Assembly: GCA_050953105.1 (NCBI GenBank) | Contig: JBMNMA010000009.1 | Coordinates: 248,001 to 312,000 of the forward strand | Reading direction: 5' to 3' | Length of the DNA: 64,000 nucleotides | DNA from: UBA1206 sp050953105 | GTDB taxonomy: Bacteria; Bacillota; Clostridia; Oscillospirales; CAG-382 | Shown here: piece by piece, positions 42,972-51,730 of the stretch | Numbering within the stretch: the stretch's first letter is position 1 | How the letters are laid out: every line of letters begins with the position of its first letter | The notes under the pieces: generated by a model | What the model saw: only the letters and a program-made list of their open reading frames with translations | What the model was told of the DNA's origin: nothing | Databases searched by the model: none | Program-made: the position numbers and the translations under genes

Positions 42972-44015
42972 ATGCTTTCCAAATCAACCGAGGTTTTTGC
43001 CAAAAGCCTGGGGTTAAGAGTAACCGAGGATAACGCTTTCGGCGTTTACGCAAATTACTTTTTAACCGTATCCGAGGCAAGAAACAAAAAAACCATAAAA
43101 TTTTCATGCTATATAGGCAACAGCGACGATTATGCCGAAGATTATCTTGTGTTAAACGACGGTATAAGAGCGATTATTGATAAATATTCAATAACCGACT
43201 ATGAGGTTTACGAAAACGGAATACGGATTGTGTCATCTGCTCCCATTGCAGCGTTGCGTGAGCTTACCGACAATGTGGCAAAGCTGCTTGACGACAACCA
43301 GATACCCAATTCCCACTTCTGTTCGGAATGCGGCAACCAATTTAAAGCCGGTGAAAAGAAAAGAATAGTTACCATTTCCCGGGGCAAAGACCTTGAAAAG
43401 CACCTCCTTTGCGAAAAGTGTGCCCTTACCGCAGCCGAAGAGGCTGAGGAAAGCAAGGTGCATGAAAGCAAGTCGGACGCCGGACAAGCCACAGAGGTTA
43501 ATGAAAAAGCTAATTCGAAATCCTCGGCGGTTTTATATTCCCTTCTTGCAGGTCTTTTACCATCAGTTATTTATATTGCGCTGTTCTTCCTCCTTGGCAT
43601 AAACGGACGGGGCGAGGTTGCCAATTACTTAGCCTGCCTTGTTGGTCTGCTTATCGGCGGTGTGGTGTTCTGGGTGTATAAATCCAAAGCAGGTAAAGTT
43701 TCTAGCAGGGGCATGATAACCGTCTGTGGCATTTCTGCCGGACTGCTTGTATTTTCCCACTTTTTCGGCTGTCTGCTGGGGCTGGCAAAGACATTTAATT
43801 CAACCTTTGGCGTAAGCTATTCCACCTTCGGCGCCAAGTTCGGCAGCTTCATTTCCATGCTTTTCACCGACAGCATTTATTTGAAATTTCTTGTATTAGG
43901 CTGCCTTATCGGCCTTTGCGCCGCGTTGATAGCAATAATCGGCCTTTACACCTTCGGCTCTAAACAGGAAGAGGAAAAACGCAAAGTAAAGGTTACAATA
44001 CAAACAATTAAATAG
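42972..44015 (+). CDS. Zinc-ribbon membrane protein, unknown function
   Basis: 347 residues. An N-terminal soluble part (1-110) of alpha/beta look, then a CxxC...CxxC zinc ribbon (FCSECGNQF and LLCEKCALT, about 117-145), an Ala/Glu/Ser-rich linker, and four hydrophobic segments (about 183-205, 213-233, 246-268, 300-328) before a basic tail. No family recognised. RBS AAGGAGG. Terminator at 44021. Confidence 0.75.
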   Translation: MLSKSTEVFAKSLGLRVTEDNAFGVYANYFLTVSEARNKKTIKFSCYIGNSDDYAEDYLVLNDGIRAIIDKYSITDYEVYENGIRIVSSAPIAALRELTDNVAKLLDDNQIPNSHFCSECGNQFKAGEKKRIVTISRGKDLEKHLLCEKCALTAAEEAEESKVHESKSDAGQATEVNEKANSKSSAVLYSLLAGLLPSVIYIALFFLLGINGRGEVANYLACLVGLLIGGVVFWVYKSKAGKVSSRGMITVCGISAGLLVFSHFFGCLLGLAKTFNSTFGVSYSTFGAKFGSFISMLFTDSIYLKFLVLGCLIGLCAALIAIIGLYTFGSKQEEEKRKVKVTIQTIK

Positions 44016-44020
44016 TATTA

Positions 44021-44046
44021 AAGGGTTGATTTATCAACCCTTTTTA
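44021..44046 (+). terminator. Terminator after the zinc-ribbon protein gene
   Basis: AAAGGGTTGA-TTTA-TCAACCCTTTTT. Confidence 0.85.
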
Positions 44047-44094
44047 AGTATATTTTAAAGTTTGTGGTCTACTCTTGATTCAGGAGGGATTTGA

Positions 44095-44769
44095 ATGAAC
44101 ATTCTTATTGTGGAGGATGAGGCTAATCTTGCCGAATCGGTAAAGGAGATACTTTCTTCCCAAAAAATATACTGCGATATTGTTTATGACGGGGCTGACG
44201 GGCTTGATTATGCTCTTTCGGGTATATACGACGTCATACTCCTTGACATTATGCTCCCCAAGTTAAACGGCTTTGAGGTGCTTGGCAAGCTTCGGGCAAA
44301 TAAAATCAATACACCGGTTATACTGCTTACCGCCCGGGACCAGATAAGCGACAAGGTTAAGGGGCTTGACGCCGGCGCCGACGATTATTTAACTAAACCC
44401 TTTTCGTCCGACGAGCTGCTTGCCCGTATTAGGGCGGTTTCCCGGCGCAAGGGTGAGATTTTATTAAACGAACTGACATACGGCGATTTGGTGTTGAACC
44501 TTAATTCGTATCTTTTGTCCTGCGGTGAAAACTCCGTCCGTTTGGGATATAAAGAGTTTGAAATAATAAAGCTGTTTATGTCAAATCCCGGAGGGGTTAT
44601 TAGCAAGGACGAGCTTATAACAAAGGTCTGGGGCTTTCTTTCGGAAGCGGAAGACAACAACGTGGAGGTTTACATATCCTTTTTACGCAAAAAGCTGGCA
44701 TTTATAAAGTCAAAGGTTGAAATTTCCACTGTCAGAAAGATGGGCTACCATCTGGAGTATGGCAAATGA
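44095..44769 (+). CDS. OmpR-family response regulator
   Basis: 224 residues. Receiver domain with acidic pocket VEDEA, phosphoacceptor Asp51 (ILLDIMLP), Thr in LLTAR and Lys in LTKPF; C-terminal winged helix DNA-binding domain (about 125-223, ending MGYHLEYGK). It overlaps the kinase gene by 4 bp (ATGA), a standard two-component pair. Target genes unknown. RBS AGGAGG. Confidence 0.94.
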   Translation: MNILIVEDEANLAESVKEILSSQKIYCDIVYDGADGLDYALSGIYDVILLDIMLPKLNGFEVLGKLRANKINTPVILLTARDQISDKVKGLDAGADDYLTKPFSSDELLARIRAVSRRKGEILLNELTYGDLVLNLNSYLLSCGENSVRLGYKEFEIIKLFMSNPGGVISKDELITKVWGFLSEAEDNNVEVYISFLRKKLAFIKSKVEISTVRKMGYHLEYGK

Positions 44770-46016
44770 TAAGAAAGCTGAAAATCAAATTCGTCCTAAC
44801 CGTAATGGGCCTTATAACCTTGCTGCTTGCCCTTATGCTTTCATTTTTCTATATCCGCACAAGCAGGACATTGCATAATGAAAGCATGGCGGCTATGAAG
44901 GACTATGCCTCAACCCAGCCGGGGCTTATTTACTTTGACCGTTTCGGCAAAATTTTCGGCAGCGGCGGTGACAAATATTCACATTTGAATATGTTTGTAA
45001 TCGAATATTACCGAATGTCCGACGTTATAATACCCTACGGCTTTGAAAAAACCCTTACCGACGAACAGAAAAACTATATTGTCTATATTGTGGACACAGC
45101 TTTAAATTCTACCGAAAACGACGGTATCATTGAAAAATACAACCTTCGCTACCTTAAAACCAACATAACCGGCGGTGTCAGGATTGTGTTTCTGGACAAG
45201 GCCTATGAGGACAATACCCTTCATGGCATACTTTTAACCATTATCCTTATCGGCTGCGGCGGATTTATCTGCTTTTTCATAATTACCCTTATAATATCAA
45301 AAATCGCCATTGCCCCCGTGGAAAAATCCATAACCGAGCAAAAACAGCTTGTGGCGGATATATCCCACGAGCTTAAGACTCCTATTGCGATTATTTCGGC
45401 AAATACCGAAATTATATCATCCAAACCCGACGCAAAGGTAGCCGACCTTGAAAAATGGCTGGGCTTTATAAAAAGCGAAACAAACAGAATGTCCGACCTT
45501 ATTGCCGGAATGCTTTACCTTGCCAAAACCGACGAAGCGGCGGAAAGCTACCAAAAGACAAACCTTGATTTTTCATCCCTTGTTTTAGGAACGATACTGC
45601 CCTTTGAAAGCGTCTGCTTTGAAAAGCAGCTAACACTAAAAACCAACATTCAGCCTGACATTAACATAAACGGCAACACGGAACTGCTTGTCCGCCTTGT
45701 GGGGATACTGACCGACAACGCCATAAAATATTCCGACCCCGCAAAGGGGGGTGTTGTTGGCATTGACCTTTACCGGGTGCAGGATAAAATCATTCTTGCG
45801 GTAAACAACAAAGGCGAGGTTATTTCACCCAAAACGGCAAAGCACATTTTCACAAGGTTTTACCGTCCCGACGAATCCCGTTCACGCACAGACGGCGGTT
45901 ACGGTCTTGGACTTGCCATTGCAAAGTCTATTGTGGATATTCACGGTGGCAAAATAACCCTTGAATCCAACGAAACCGACGGCACCACTTTTATTGTTTC
46001 CTTTAAGGCGTCATAA
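44766..46016 (+). CDS. Sensor histidine kinase
   Basis: 416 residues, two membrane helices (about 10-30 and 157-180) around a roughly 125-residue extracytoplasmic sensor. The dimerisation/phosphoacceptor domain has His201 in DISHELKTPI; the ATPase domain has the N box LTDNAIKYS, G boxes and GGYGLGLAIAKS. Partner of the upstream regulator. The 3' end overlaps the convergent sigG end by 6 bp. Confidence 0.94.
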   Translation: MIRKLKIKFVLTVMGLITLLLALMLSFFYIRTSRTLHNESMAAMKDYASTQPGLIYFDRFGKIFGSGGDKYSHLNMFVIEYYRMSDVIIPYGFEKTLTDEQKNYIVYIVDTALNSTENDGIIEKYNLRYLKTNITGGVRIVFLDKAYEDNTLHGILLTIILIGCGGFICFFIITLIISKIAIAPVEKSITEQKQLVADISHELKTPIAIISANTEIISSKPDAKVADLEKWLGFIKSETNRMSDLIAGMLYLAKTDEAAESYQKTNLDFSSLVLGTILPFESVCFEKQLTLKTNIQPDININGNTELLVRLVGILTDNAIKYSDPAKGGVVGIDLYRVQDKIILAVNNKGEVISPKTAKHIFTRFYRPDESRSRTDGGYGLGLAIAKSIVDIHGGKITLESNETDGTTFIVSFKAS

Positions 46017-46787
46017 CTCCCCTCTTATTTTTTCAAGAGCGGTTTTTTCAAGCCTTGACACCTGCGCCTGAGAAATGCCTATTTCCGCCGATACCTCGGT
46101 CTGGGTTTTACCCCGGTAAAACCGCAAGGTTAATATACGCTTTTCCCTGTCGGTAAGCTTTTTAATGGCCTCGGTTATGGCAATGCTGGTTATCCAGTTT
46201 TCGTCGTTATTGGTTTTATCGCTAATCTGGTCCATTACATACAGGCTGTCCCCGTTTTCGGAATACACCGGCTCGTAAAGGGATATGGGTTCCATTATGG
46301 CATCCATGGCGGCGGTAACCTCCCGCTGGCTTAAGCCTAATTCCTTTGAAATTTCGGCGGCCGTAGGTTCCCGGGACATCTGCTTTGACAGCTTGTCCTT
46401 TACCTGAAGCGCTTTATAGGCGGTGTCACGCACCGAGCGGGAAACCCGGACATGGTTGTCATCACGCAGGTATCTTCGCACCTCGCCGATAATCATGGGG
46501 ACGGCATAGGTTGAAAACTTTACTTCCTGATTTAGGTCGAAATTGTCCACCGCTTTAATAAGGCCGATACAGCCTACCTGAAACAGGTCGTCGGGACTCC
46601 CTCCCCTTGCCGAAAAGGACTGAAGCACCGACAAAACAAGCTTAAGATTGGCGTTTATAAGCTTTTCCCGTGCCTTTTTATCCCCTTCTCTTGCCTTTTT
46701 CAAAAGCTCCCTTTTTTCGGCTTCAGAAATTGTCAAAAGCTTTGATGTGTTTACCCCGCATATTTCAACCTTGTTATACATTGACAT
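46011..46787 (-). CDS. sigG: RNA polymerase sporulation sigma factor SigG
   Basis: Late forespore sigma factor, 258 residues. N-terminus MYNKVEICGVNTSKL is diagnostic of SigG. Region 2 (SPDDLFQVGCIGLIKAVDNFDL...FSTYAVPMIIGEVRRYLRD), region 3 and region 4 (TDREKRILTLRFYRGKTQTEVSAEIGISQAQVSRLE) are all complete. This proves a sporulation programme. No spoIIG operon upstream; the neighbours are a two-component system and a DUF3006 gene. Confidence 0.96.
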   Translation of the reverse strand: MSMYNKVEICGVNTSKLLTISEAEKRELLKKAREGDKKAREKLINANLKLVLSVLQSFSARGGSPDDLFQVGCIGLIKAVDNFDLNQEVKFSTYAVPMIIGEVRRYLRDDNHVRVSRSVRDTAYKALQVKDKLSKQMSREPTAAEISKELGLSQREVTAAMDAIMEPISLYEPVYSENGDSLYVMDQISDKTNNDENWITSIAITEAIKKLTDREKRILTLRFYRGKTQTEVSAEIGISQAQVSRLEKTALEKIRGEL

Positions 46788-46817
46788 AACGACCTCCGTG
46801 GGGATACTTCAATGTAA

Positions 46818-46850
46818 TTTTTCCCCGTACGAAGGCCGTCCATACTTGTT
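46818..46850 (-). promoter_or_regulatory. Possible SigF-type promoter of sigG
   Basis: On the minus strand, GTATG, 15-bp spacer, GGGAAAAATT, compared with the SigF pattern GYATA-N15-GGNNANAHTR. Near match only. It fits the known control of sigG by SigF in Bacillus. Confidence 0.35.
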
Positions 46851-46897
46851 TTAAAAAAGATACAGTTTAATTATAAACAGTTAAAGGTGGTTTTAAT

Positions 46898-47119
46898 ATG
46901 ATATATGCAGTTGATAAAATTGAAGGTAATCTGGCAACACTGGTCGGCGACAACGGCGACATGATTGTTTTAGATACTTCTGTTCTTGATTTTACCGTCA
47001 GCGAAAACGATGTTTTAATTTATGACCAAGATACAGATACCTACCGGCCCGACCCGGAAACAACAAAAAAACGCCTTGATGAAAATAAAAAGAGGTTAAG
47101 AAAACTGTTTGACAGATGA
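46898..47119 (+). CDS. DUF3006 domain-containing protein
   Basis: 73 residues. An N-terminal small beta domain (YAVDKIEGNLATLVGDNG...) typical of DUF3006, where it often accompanies metallo-hydrolases, then a charged helical tail (KKRLDENKKRLRKLF). Function unknown. RBS AAAGGTGG. Confidence 0.85.
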   Translation: MIYAVDKIEGNLATLVGDNGDMIVLDTSVLDFTVSENDVLIYDQDTDTYRPDPETTKKRLDENKKRLRKLFDR

Positions 47120-47122
47120 TTT

Positions 47123-47737
47123 CTACTCATTTTCCCTTATCCTTGCCGCAATATCTGACACTTTGTTTGATATATTACCTCTGGTAAATGTGCCGGTGAA
47201 GCTGCCGTTGGTTATTTCATAGCTTTCAAAATCAGTTTCCGCAAGAGCCTTGAGGACGATAACCACGTCATTAATAAATTCATCATTACCCGGACTTTCA
47301 AGTTTAACATACACCTTATACAGCTTTGTCCGGGTGTTCTGGCCTATAAGTCCGGCGTCGCATTCGAACTCCACCAAAACCTCCCCGGGGACAACCCCGT
47401 AGGAGGTTATTTTTTTTATAACCTCACCCCGTATGATGTGGCGGATAACGGAAATCTGATCTTCACGGTAGTTATCGGTAAAGCTGTTGGTGTCGGGGTC
47501 ATAGACATATTCAGAAACAACACCGTTGCCATCGTCAAATTTCGCCACATAACGGTTGTTTTCCCGGTCAAACACCACGCCGGATACAGCCATCTTACCC
47601 GAATACATTATGCTGTTTTGCCTTTTGGCGGATTTTTGGGTTAAAAGCGCATCAAAGGGGTTTCCCAAAAAATAAAAAAACATCAAGCACACGCAAATTG
47701 TCATGGGAAGAATAAAAAAAATCCTCAATTGTTTCAT
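47123..47737 (-). CDS. Membrane-anchored extracytoplasmic protein, unknown function
   Basis: About 204 residues. An N-terminal membrane helix (about 5-26, uncleaved in appearance) precedes a beta-rich domain (MAVSGVVFDRENNRYVAKF, VVPGEVLVEFECDAG, LYKVYVKLES). The start is set at ATG 47737, after AAGGGG. It ends 3 bp from the DUF3006 gene on the opposite strand and diverges from yunB, so it may belong to the same spore-related neighbourhood. No family recognised. Confidence 0.65.
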   Translation of the reverse strand: MKQLRIFFILPMTICVCLMFFYFLGNPFDALLTQKSAKRQNSIMYSGKMAVSGVVFDRENNRYVAKFDDGNGVVSEYVYDPDTNSFTDNYREDQISVIRHIIRGEVIKKITSYGVVPGEVLVEFECDAGLIGQNTRTKLYKVYVKLESPGNDEFINDVVIVLKALAETDFESYEITNGSFTGTFTRGNISNKVSDIAARIRENE

Positions 47738-47802
47738 ACCGCACACCCCTTAATTATTATTTTCAAATAAGCATCATATAATCGAAAACGGGTGGGGTCA
47801 AA

Positions 47803-48408
47803 TTGAGGAAAAAAATTGTAAAAACCGTTTTATTTATACTTTTACTTGCCGTACTTGCCTTCGGCCTTATGTTTGCGCTAAATTTTGACAAAGCAGCCGA
47901 GCAGTATGCCGGATTTAATGTTAAAAACACCCTCACAGACGGGATAAACAAAATCTATTATGACACCACAAAAAAGTATTATGCCGATCTTAAAAACGCC
48001 GTTACGGTTAACTATTCGCCGGAGGGTAAAGTTAATTCGGTAGTGCTTGACGCCGCCTTTTTAAACTTCCTTTCTGCGGAAATAATTGCCCAATCGATAT
48101 TTTTTATAGAAAACTCGACTTCATCCTTCGGAATTCCGCTGGGTAATATAACAATGGCAAGACTGCTTTCCGGCCTGGGGCCGAAAATAAGGGTAAAAAT
48201 AATACCGCTGGGAAGTGTTTCCTGCGGTATTAACAGCTATTTTGTTGAAGCGGGGATAAACCAGACCATCCACCGGGTAACGGTTAACATCAACGCCGTT
48301 GTGGAGGTTTTAACCCCTTTTAATGCCTGCCAGACAGAAATAAGTCTGTCTTACATTATAAGCGAAATCGTTATTGTGGGCAATATACCCAACGTTTACT
48401 TCAAGTGA
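47803..48408 (+). CDS. yunB: Sporulation protein YunB
   Basis: 201 residues. One N-terminal membrane helix (about 5-25), then the YunB domain with GNITMARLLSGLGPKIRVKIIPLGSV, a EAGINQTIHRVTV segment and closing EIVIVGNIPNVYF. In Bacillus subtilis yunB is needed for normal spores and lies in the mother-cell regulon. Start TTG 47803 with GGGTGGGG upstream. The stop abuts the stop of the convergent DHHW-like gene with no space. Confidence 0.9.
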   Translation: MRKKIVKTVLFILLLAVLAFGLMFALNFDKAAEQYAGFNVKNTLTDGINKIYYDTTKKYYADLKNAVTVNYSPEGKVNSVVLDAAFLNFLSAEIIAQSIFFIENSTSSFGIPLGNITMARLLSGLGPKIRVKIIPLGSVSCGINSYFVEAGINQTIHRVTVNINAVVEVLTPFNACQTEISLSYIISEIVIVGNIPNVYFK

Positions 48409-49656
48409 TTAATTGGCTACTCCAGCAAGTTTGTTAAGATTGTCATAGATAGTCCTTGACGCGGTAGTGTTGTAGTTTATAACCAGAATGTCCTTGTACT
48501 GCCCCGAAGTCAGCAGATCAAGTATGCTGTCGCTGGCTAAGGTTGAATTGATAAAGGTTATTTTATCATAATGGGGGACAAGGAAGGTAACGAAGGGGGA
48601 TGCCGACGAGTCGCCTATGACAAGAATTGACTTGCCCGAGTTTACCTTGGTGGTAATTTCGATTTTAGCCGCCTCGTCGCTTAAGAAGCAGTAATAACCG
48701 TAGGAGGGGACGTCAAAGAACACAACCCCGTCCTTTTTAATAACGCCCTGGGACTTGTAGATGCTGATAGACGACTTATAATCCACGTCAATGTCGTAAT
48801 ACAAGATTGTGTCGGAGTTGTCATAAAGCATCTTGGCGCCGGTGGCGGTGTAGAACTTGCCGTAAAAGTTACCGGGAACACTGGTTATGGAATAGAAGGT
48901 GTCGGATATGGGGGTTATCCCAGCCGATTTGCAAAATTCCACATAAGCGGTGTAGGCGGCAAGGTGGGTGTAGTTGGGATCGGTGTTAAAGTAAATATAA
49001 TCCCCGTCGTTGTATCTTTTCTTAAAGACGTCATAGACGTCTATATTTTTAATGTCCTTATCGGTGGTGTCAAACACCTTTGTCATAAACTGACGCTGAT
49101 TGGCAATGTAAAATTCCTTTTTTATCTCCTGGGAAAATTCAATGAATTCGCACCTTGTGGGGATAAGCAGATGATAGAAGTTGGCATTGCCTTTCAGTGT
49201 GCTTAACTGGTTGACGGACGCAACGTATTTTTCAAGGGTGTTGGTGGAGTAGGTAAACTGCTCAAGCCCCATGCCGTAATACAGGTAGGTATAACCGAGA
49301 TGGTTTATAACCCAGCCGTGTTCGGTAATTTCATCGGTGGAAGTTTCGGAGGTTTCGCTTGTTTCCTGGGAATTATCCTCCGACACATCTTCCGAATTAT
49401 CCACCGGTATTACCGAGTCTTCGTCTGAAATATCGCTTATTTCCTCGGTAACATCCCGGCTTTCTTCGGAGCTTTCGCTGTTTGATACGGTCGGTTCACT
49501 TTTGTCGCCGCCGGTATTACCGCCATTTAACTTAAATGCGAACAGATAAATGCAAAGGGCTACTATCAGCACGACAAGCAGACAAATGACCGAAAACATT
49601 ATCCTTGACGTGTTGTCGTTTTTGTTAATGCCGTAAAGTGAATTTTTCCCGTCCAT
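48409..49656 (-). CDS. DHHW/AlgX-type SGNH-like protein with degenerate motif
   Basis: About 415 residues. N-terminal membrane anchor (about 24-45), a Ser/Glu/Asp-rich spacer (50-105), then a domain similar to the DHHW/AlgX SGNH acetyltransferase-like family: IPTRCEFIEFS, VYDVFKKRYNDGDYIYFNTDPNYTHLAAY and LVIGDSSASPFVTFLVPHYDKI. The family's Asp-His-His-Trp is replaced by Asp-Pro-Asn-Tyr, while GDSS is kept, so O-acetyl transfer activity is doubtful. Start ATG 49656 has AGGAG; a GTG at 49662 is less likely. Last gene of the minus-strand run. Confidence 0.7.
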   Translation of the reverse strand: MDGKNSLYGINKNDNTSRIMFSVICLLVVLIVALCIYLFAFKLNGGNTGGDKSEPTVSNSESSEESRDVTEEISDISDEDSVIPVDNSEDVSEDNSQETSETSETSTDEITEHGWVINHLGYTYLYYGMGLEQFTYSTNTLEKYVASVNQLSTLKGNANFYHLLIPTRCEFIEFSQEIKKEFYIANQRQFMTKVFDTTDKDIKNIDVYDVFKKRYNDGDYIYFNTDPNYTHLAAYTAYVEFCKSAGITPISDTFYSITSVPGNFYGKFYTATGAKMLYDNSDTILYYDIDVDYKSSISIYKSQGVIKKDGVVFFDVPSYGYYCFLSDEAAKIEITTKVNSGKSILVIGDSSASPFVTFLVPHYDKITFINSTLASDSILDLLTSGQYKDILVINYNTTASRTIYDNLNKLAGVAN

Positions 49657-49708
49657 ACACACTCTCCTGTTTTATGGGCATATCCCGGCAAGATTTGTCG
49701 GCGGGCAA

Positions 49709-51730
49709 CTACTCAGTCTTATCCGAGCTGCCGTCGGCCTGTTGGCTTTCTTCCTGTTGTCTTTCCTGTTCTTCTTTTATTTTGCGTTCCCGTTCTTTTC
49801 TAAGGTTTTCTTTCCTTTGCTTTTCGTTGTTGGCTTTGGATTTCTGCCGTTTTTCATCCTTTATGGCAAGCAGCTTTTCAAAGGTGGGATTTTCCTCAAA
49901 CACGGCCACAAACTGGTCACGGTCCATGGTTTCGTATTTAACAAGGAACTCTGCAATGAAATGAAGCTTTTCCATGTTATCGATAAGGATTTTTTCGGCA
50001 ATCTCGTAACCCTTGGTAACAATGGAGTGGATTTCGTCGTCAATGGCGGCGGCAATTTTTTCTGAATAATTCCTTGCCGTGCCGAAATCCTTGCCTAAGA
50101 ACACTTCGTCATGGCCGGAGCCGAAGACTATAGGCCCTAAGGTTTCGGACATGCCGTATTGGGTGACCATCTTTCTGGCAATCTCGGTGGCGCGCTGAAT
50201 GTCGTTAGATGCACCGCCGGAAATATCGTGGAGTATCAGCTTTTCAGCCACACGGCCGCCCAGCAGAACGGCAATTTTATCGATCATTTCTTGTTTGTAT
50301 ATCGAATACTTATCCTCCTGAGGCAGGGATATGGTATAACCCAAAGCCATGCCGGAGGGGATGATGGAAACCTGGTGAACCTCGTCCTGTGAAGGCAGGA
50401 GATGTCCCACTATGGCGTGGCCTGCCTCGTGATATGCAGTGGCCCGCTTGGCCTCTTCCTTGATAACCCTCGACTTCTTCTGGGGGCCTACGATAACCTT
50501 AATTTCGGCTTCTTCTATATCCTCCATGCCGATAAGCTCTTTTTTCTTACGGGCGGCAAGGAGTGCGGCTTCGTTCATAAGGTTGGCAAGGTCTGCGCCG
50601 GTAAAGCCGGATGTGGAGCGAGCTACCGTTTCAAGGTCAACGTCCTCGTCTAGGGGTTTGTTTCTGGAATGAACTCTGAGTATCTCTTCCCTACCCTTAA
50701 TGTCGGGATAATGAACGGTTATCTGCCGGTCAAAGCGTCCCGGACGAAGGAGAGCGGGGTCAAGGATGTCGGGCCGGTTGGTGGCCGCCATAACTATAAC
50801 GCCGTCGTTTACGCCGAAACCGTCCATTTCAACAAGGAGTTGGTTTAAGGTTTGTTCACGCTCGTCGTGTCCGCCGCCCCAGCCTGCGCCACGGTAACGG
50901 CCTACAGCGTCGATTTCATCTATGAAAATAATGGCAGGTGCGGAACGCTTTGCCGTTTCAAAGAGGTCTCTCACACGGGATGCGCCAACGCCCACATACA
51001 TTTCAACAAAGTCGGAGCCCGAAATGGAATAGAAGGGCACTCCCGCCTCGCCGGCAACAGCTTTGGCAAGCAGGGTTTTACCGGTACCGGGCGCACCTAC
51101 CAGCAGTACGCCACGGGGTATCTTTGCGCCGAGGGTGGAAAATCTTTCGGGGTTTTTCAAAAACTCCACGATTTCCATAAGCTCTTCCTTTTCCTCGTCG
51201 GCGCCTGCCACGTCGGAAAACAGGACTTTATGCTTTTCGTCAGAACCAAGCTTGGTACGGGCCTTTGAAAAGGCGTTCATCCGTCCGCCAAGGCCGCCGA
51301 TGGAATTGGAGTTTTTGGCCTGGCTGGAAGTACGGGATATAAATACCCACCAAATGCCAACCATAACTAAAATAACAATTACATAGGGCAGGAAGGAAAC
51401 CCACCAGGGGATTACCGTCCGGGGTTCGTAGTCGTAGCTTGTTAGAATATTTTTTGCTCGTTGTTCTTCAATCGTCTCATTAAGGTCTTCATAAAAAATA
51501 TAAAAGTCCTTGAGCCGGTATTTAACGGTGGTGCTGTCCTTTAATTTAAGGGTTATAACGTTATCCTCGTCGATGACGAAGGAATCAACTTTTTCGTCTT
51601 TGAAATAATCAACAATGTCGCTGTATGTTATCTTGGTGTTTGTTCCCTCATTGGCGACCATTGACGCCGCAAATACAACCAGAAGAATAAATACGACATA
51701 GAAAATAAGCATTTTGCGGTTGGATTTCAT
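49709..51730 (-). CDS. ftsH: ATP-dependent zinc metalloprotease FtsH
   Basis: Membrane-bound AAA+ protease degrading unassembled or regulatory membrane proteins. 673 residues: two membrane helices (about 6-26 and 112-132) around an extracytoplasmic domain, AAA module with Walker A GAPGTGKT (about 212-219) and SRH, then the zinc site HEAGH (about 433) and a charged Gln/Glu/Lys-rich C-terminal tail. It overlaps tilS by 4 bp; tilS-ftsH linkage is conserved in Firmicutes. Confidence 0.97.
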   Translation of the reverse strand: MKSNRKMLIFYVVFILLVVFAASMVANEGTNTKITYSDIVDYFKDEKVDSFVIDEDNVITLKLKDSTTVKYRLKDFYIFYEDLNETIEEQRAKNILTSYDYEPRTVIPWWVSFLPYVIVILVMVGIWWVFISRTSSQAKNSNSIGGLGGRMNAFSKARTKLGSDEKHKVLFSDVAGADEEKEELMEIVEFLKNPERFSTLGAKIPRGVLLVGAPGTGKTLLAKAVAGEAGVPFYSISGSDFVEMYVGVGASRVRDLFETAKRSAPAIIFIDEIDAVGRYRGAGWGGGHDEREQTLNQLLVEMDGFGVNDGVIVMAATNRPDILDPALLRPGRFDRQITVHYPDIKGREEILRVHSRNKPLDEDVDLETVARSTSGFTGADLANLMNEAALLAARKKKELIGMEDIEEAEIKVIVGPQKKSRVIKEEAKRATAYHEAGHAIVGHLLPSQDEVHQVSIIPSGMALGYTISLPQEDKYSIYKQEMIDKIAVLLGGRVAEKLILHDISGGASNDIQRATEIARKMVTQYGMSETLGPIVFGSGHDEVFLGKDFGTARNYSEKIAAAIDDEIHSIVTKGYEIAEKILIDNMEKLHFIAEFLVKYETMDRDQFVAVFEENPTFEKLLAIKDEKRQKSKANNEKQRKENLRKERERKIKEEQERQQEESQQADGSSDKTE

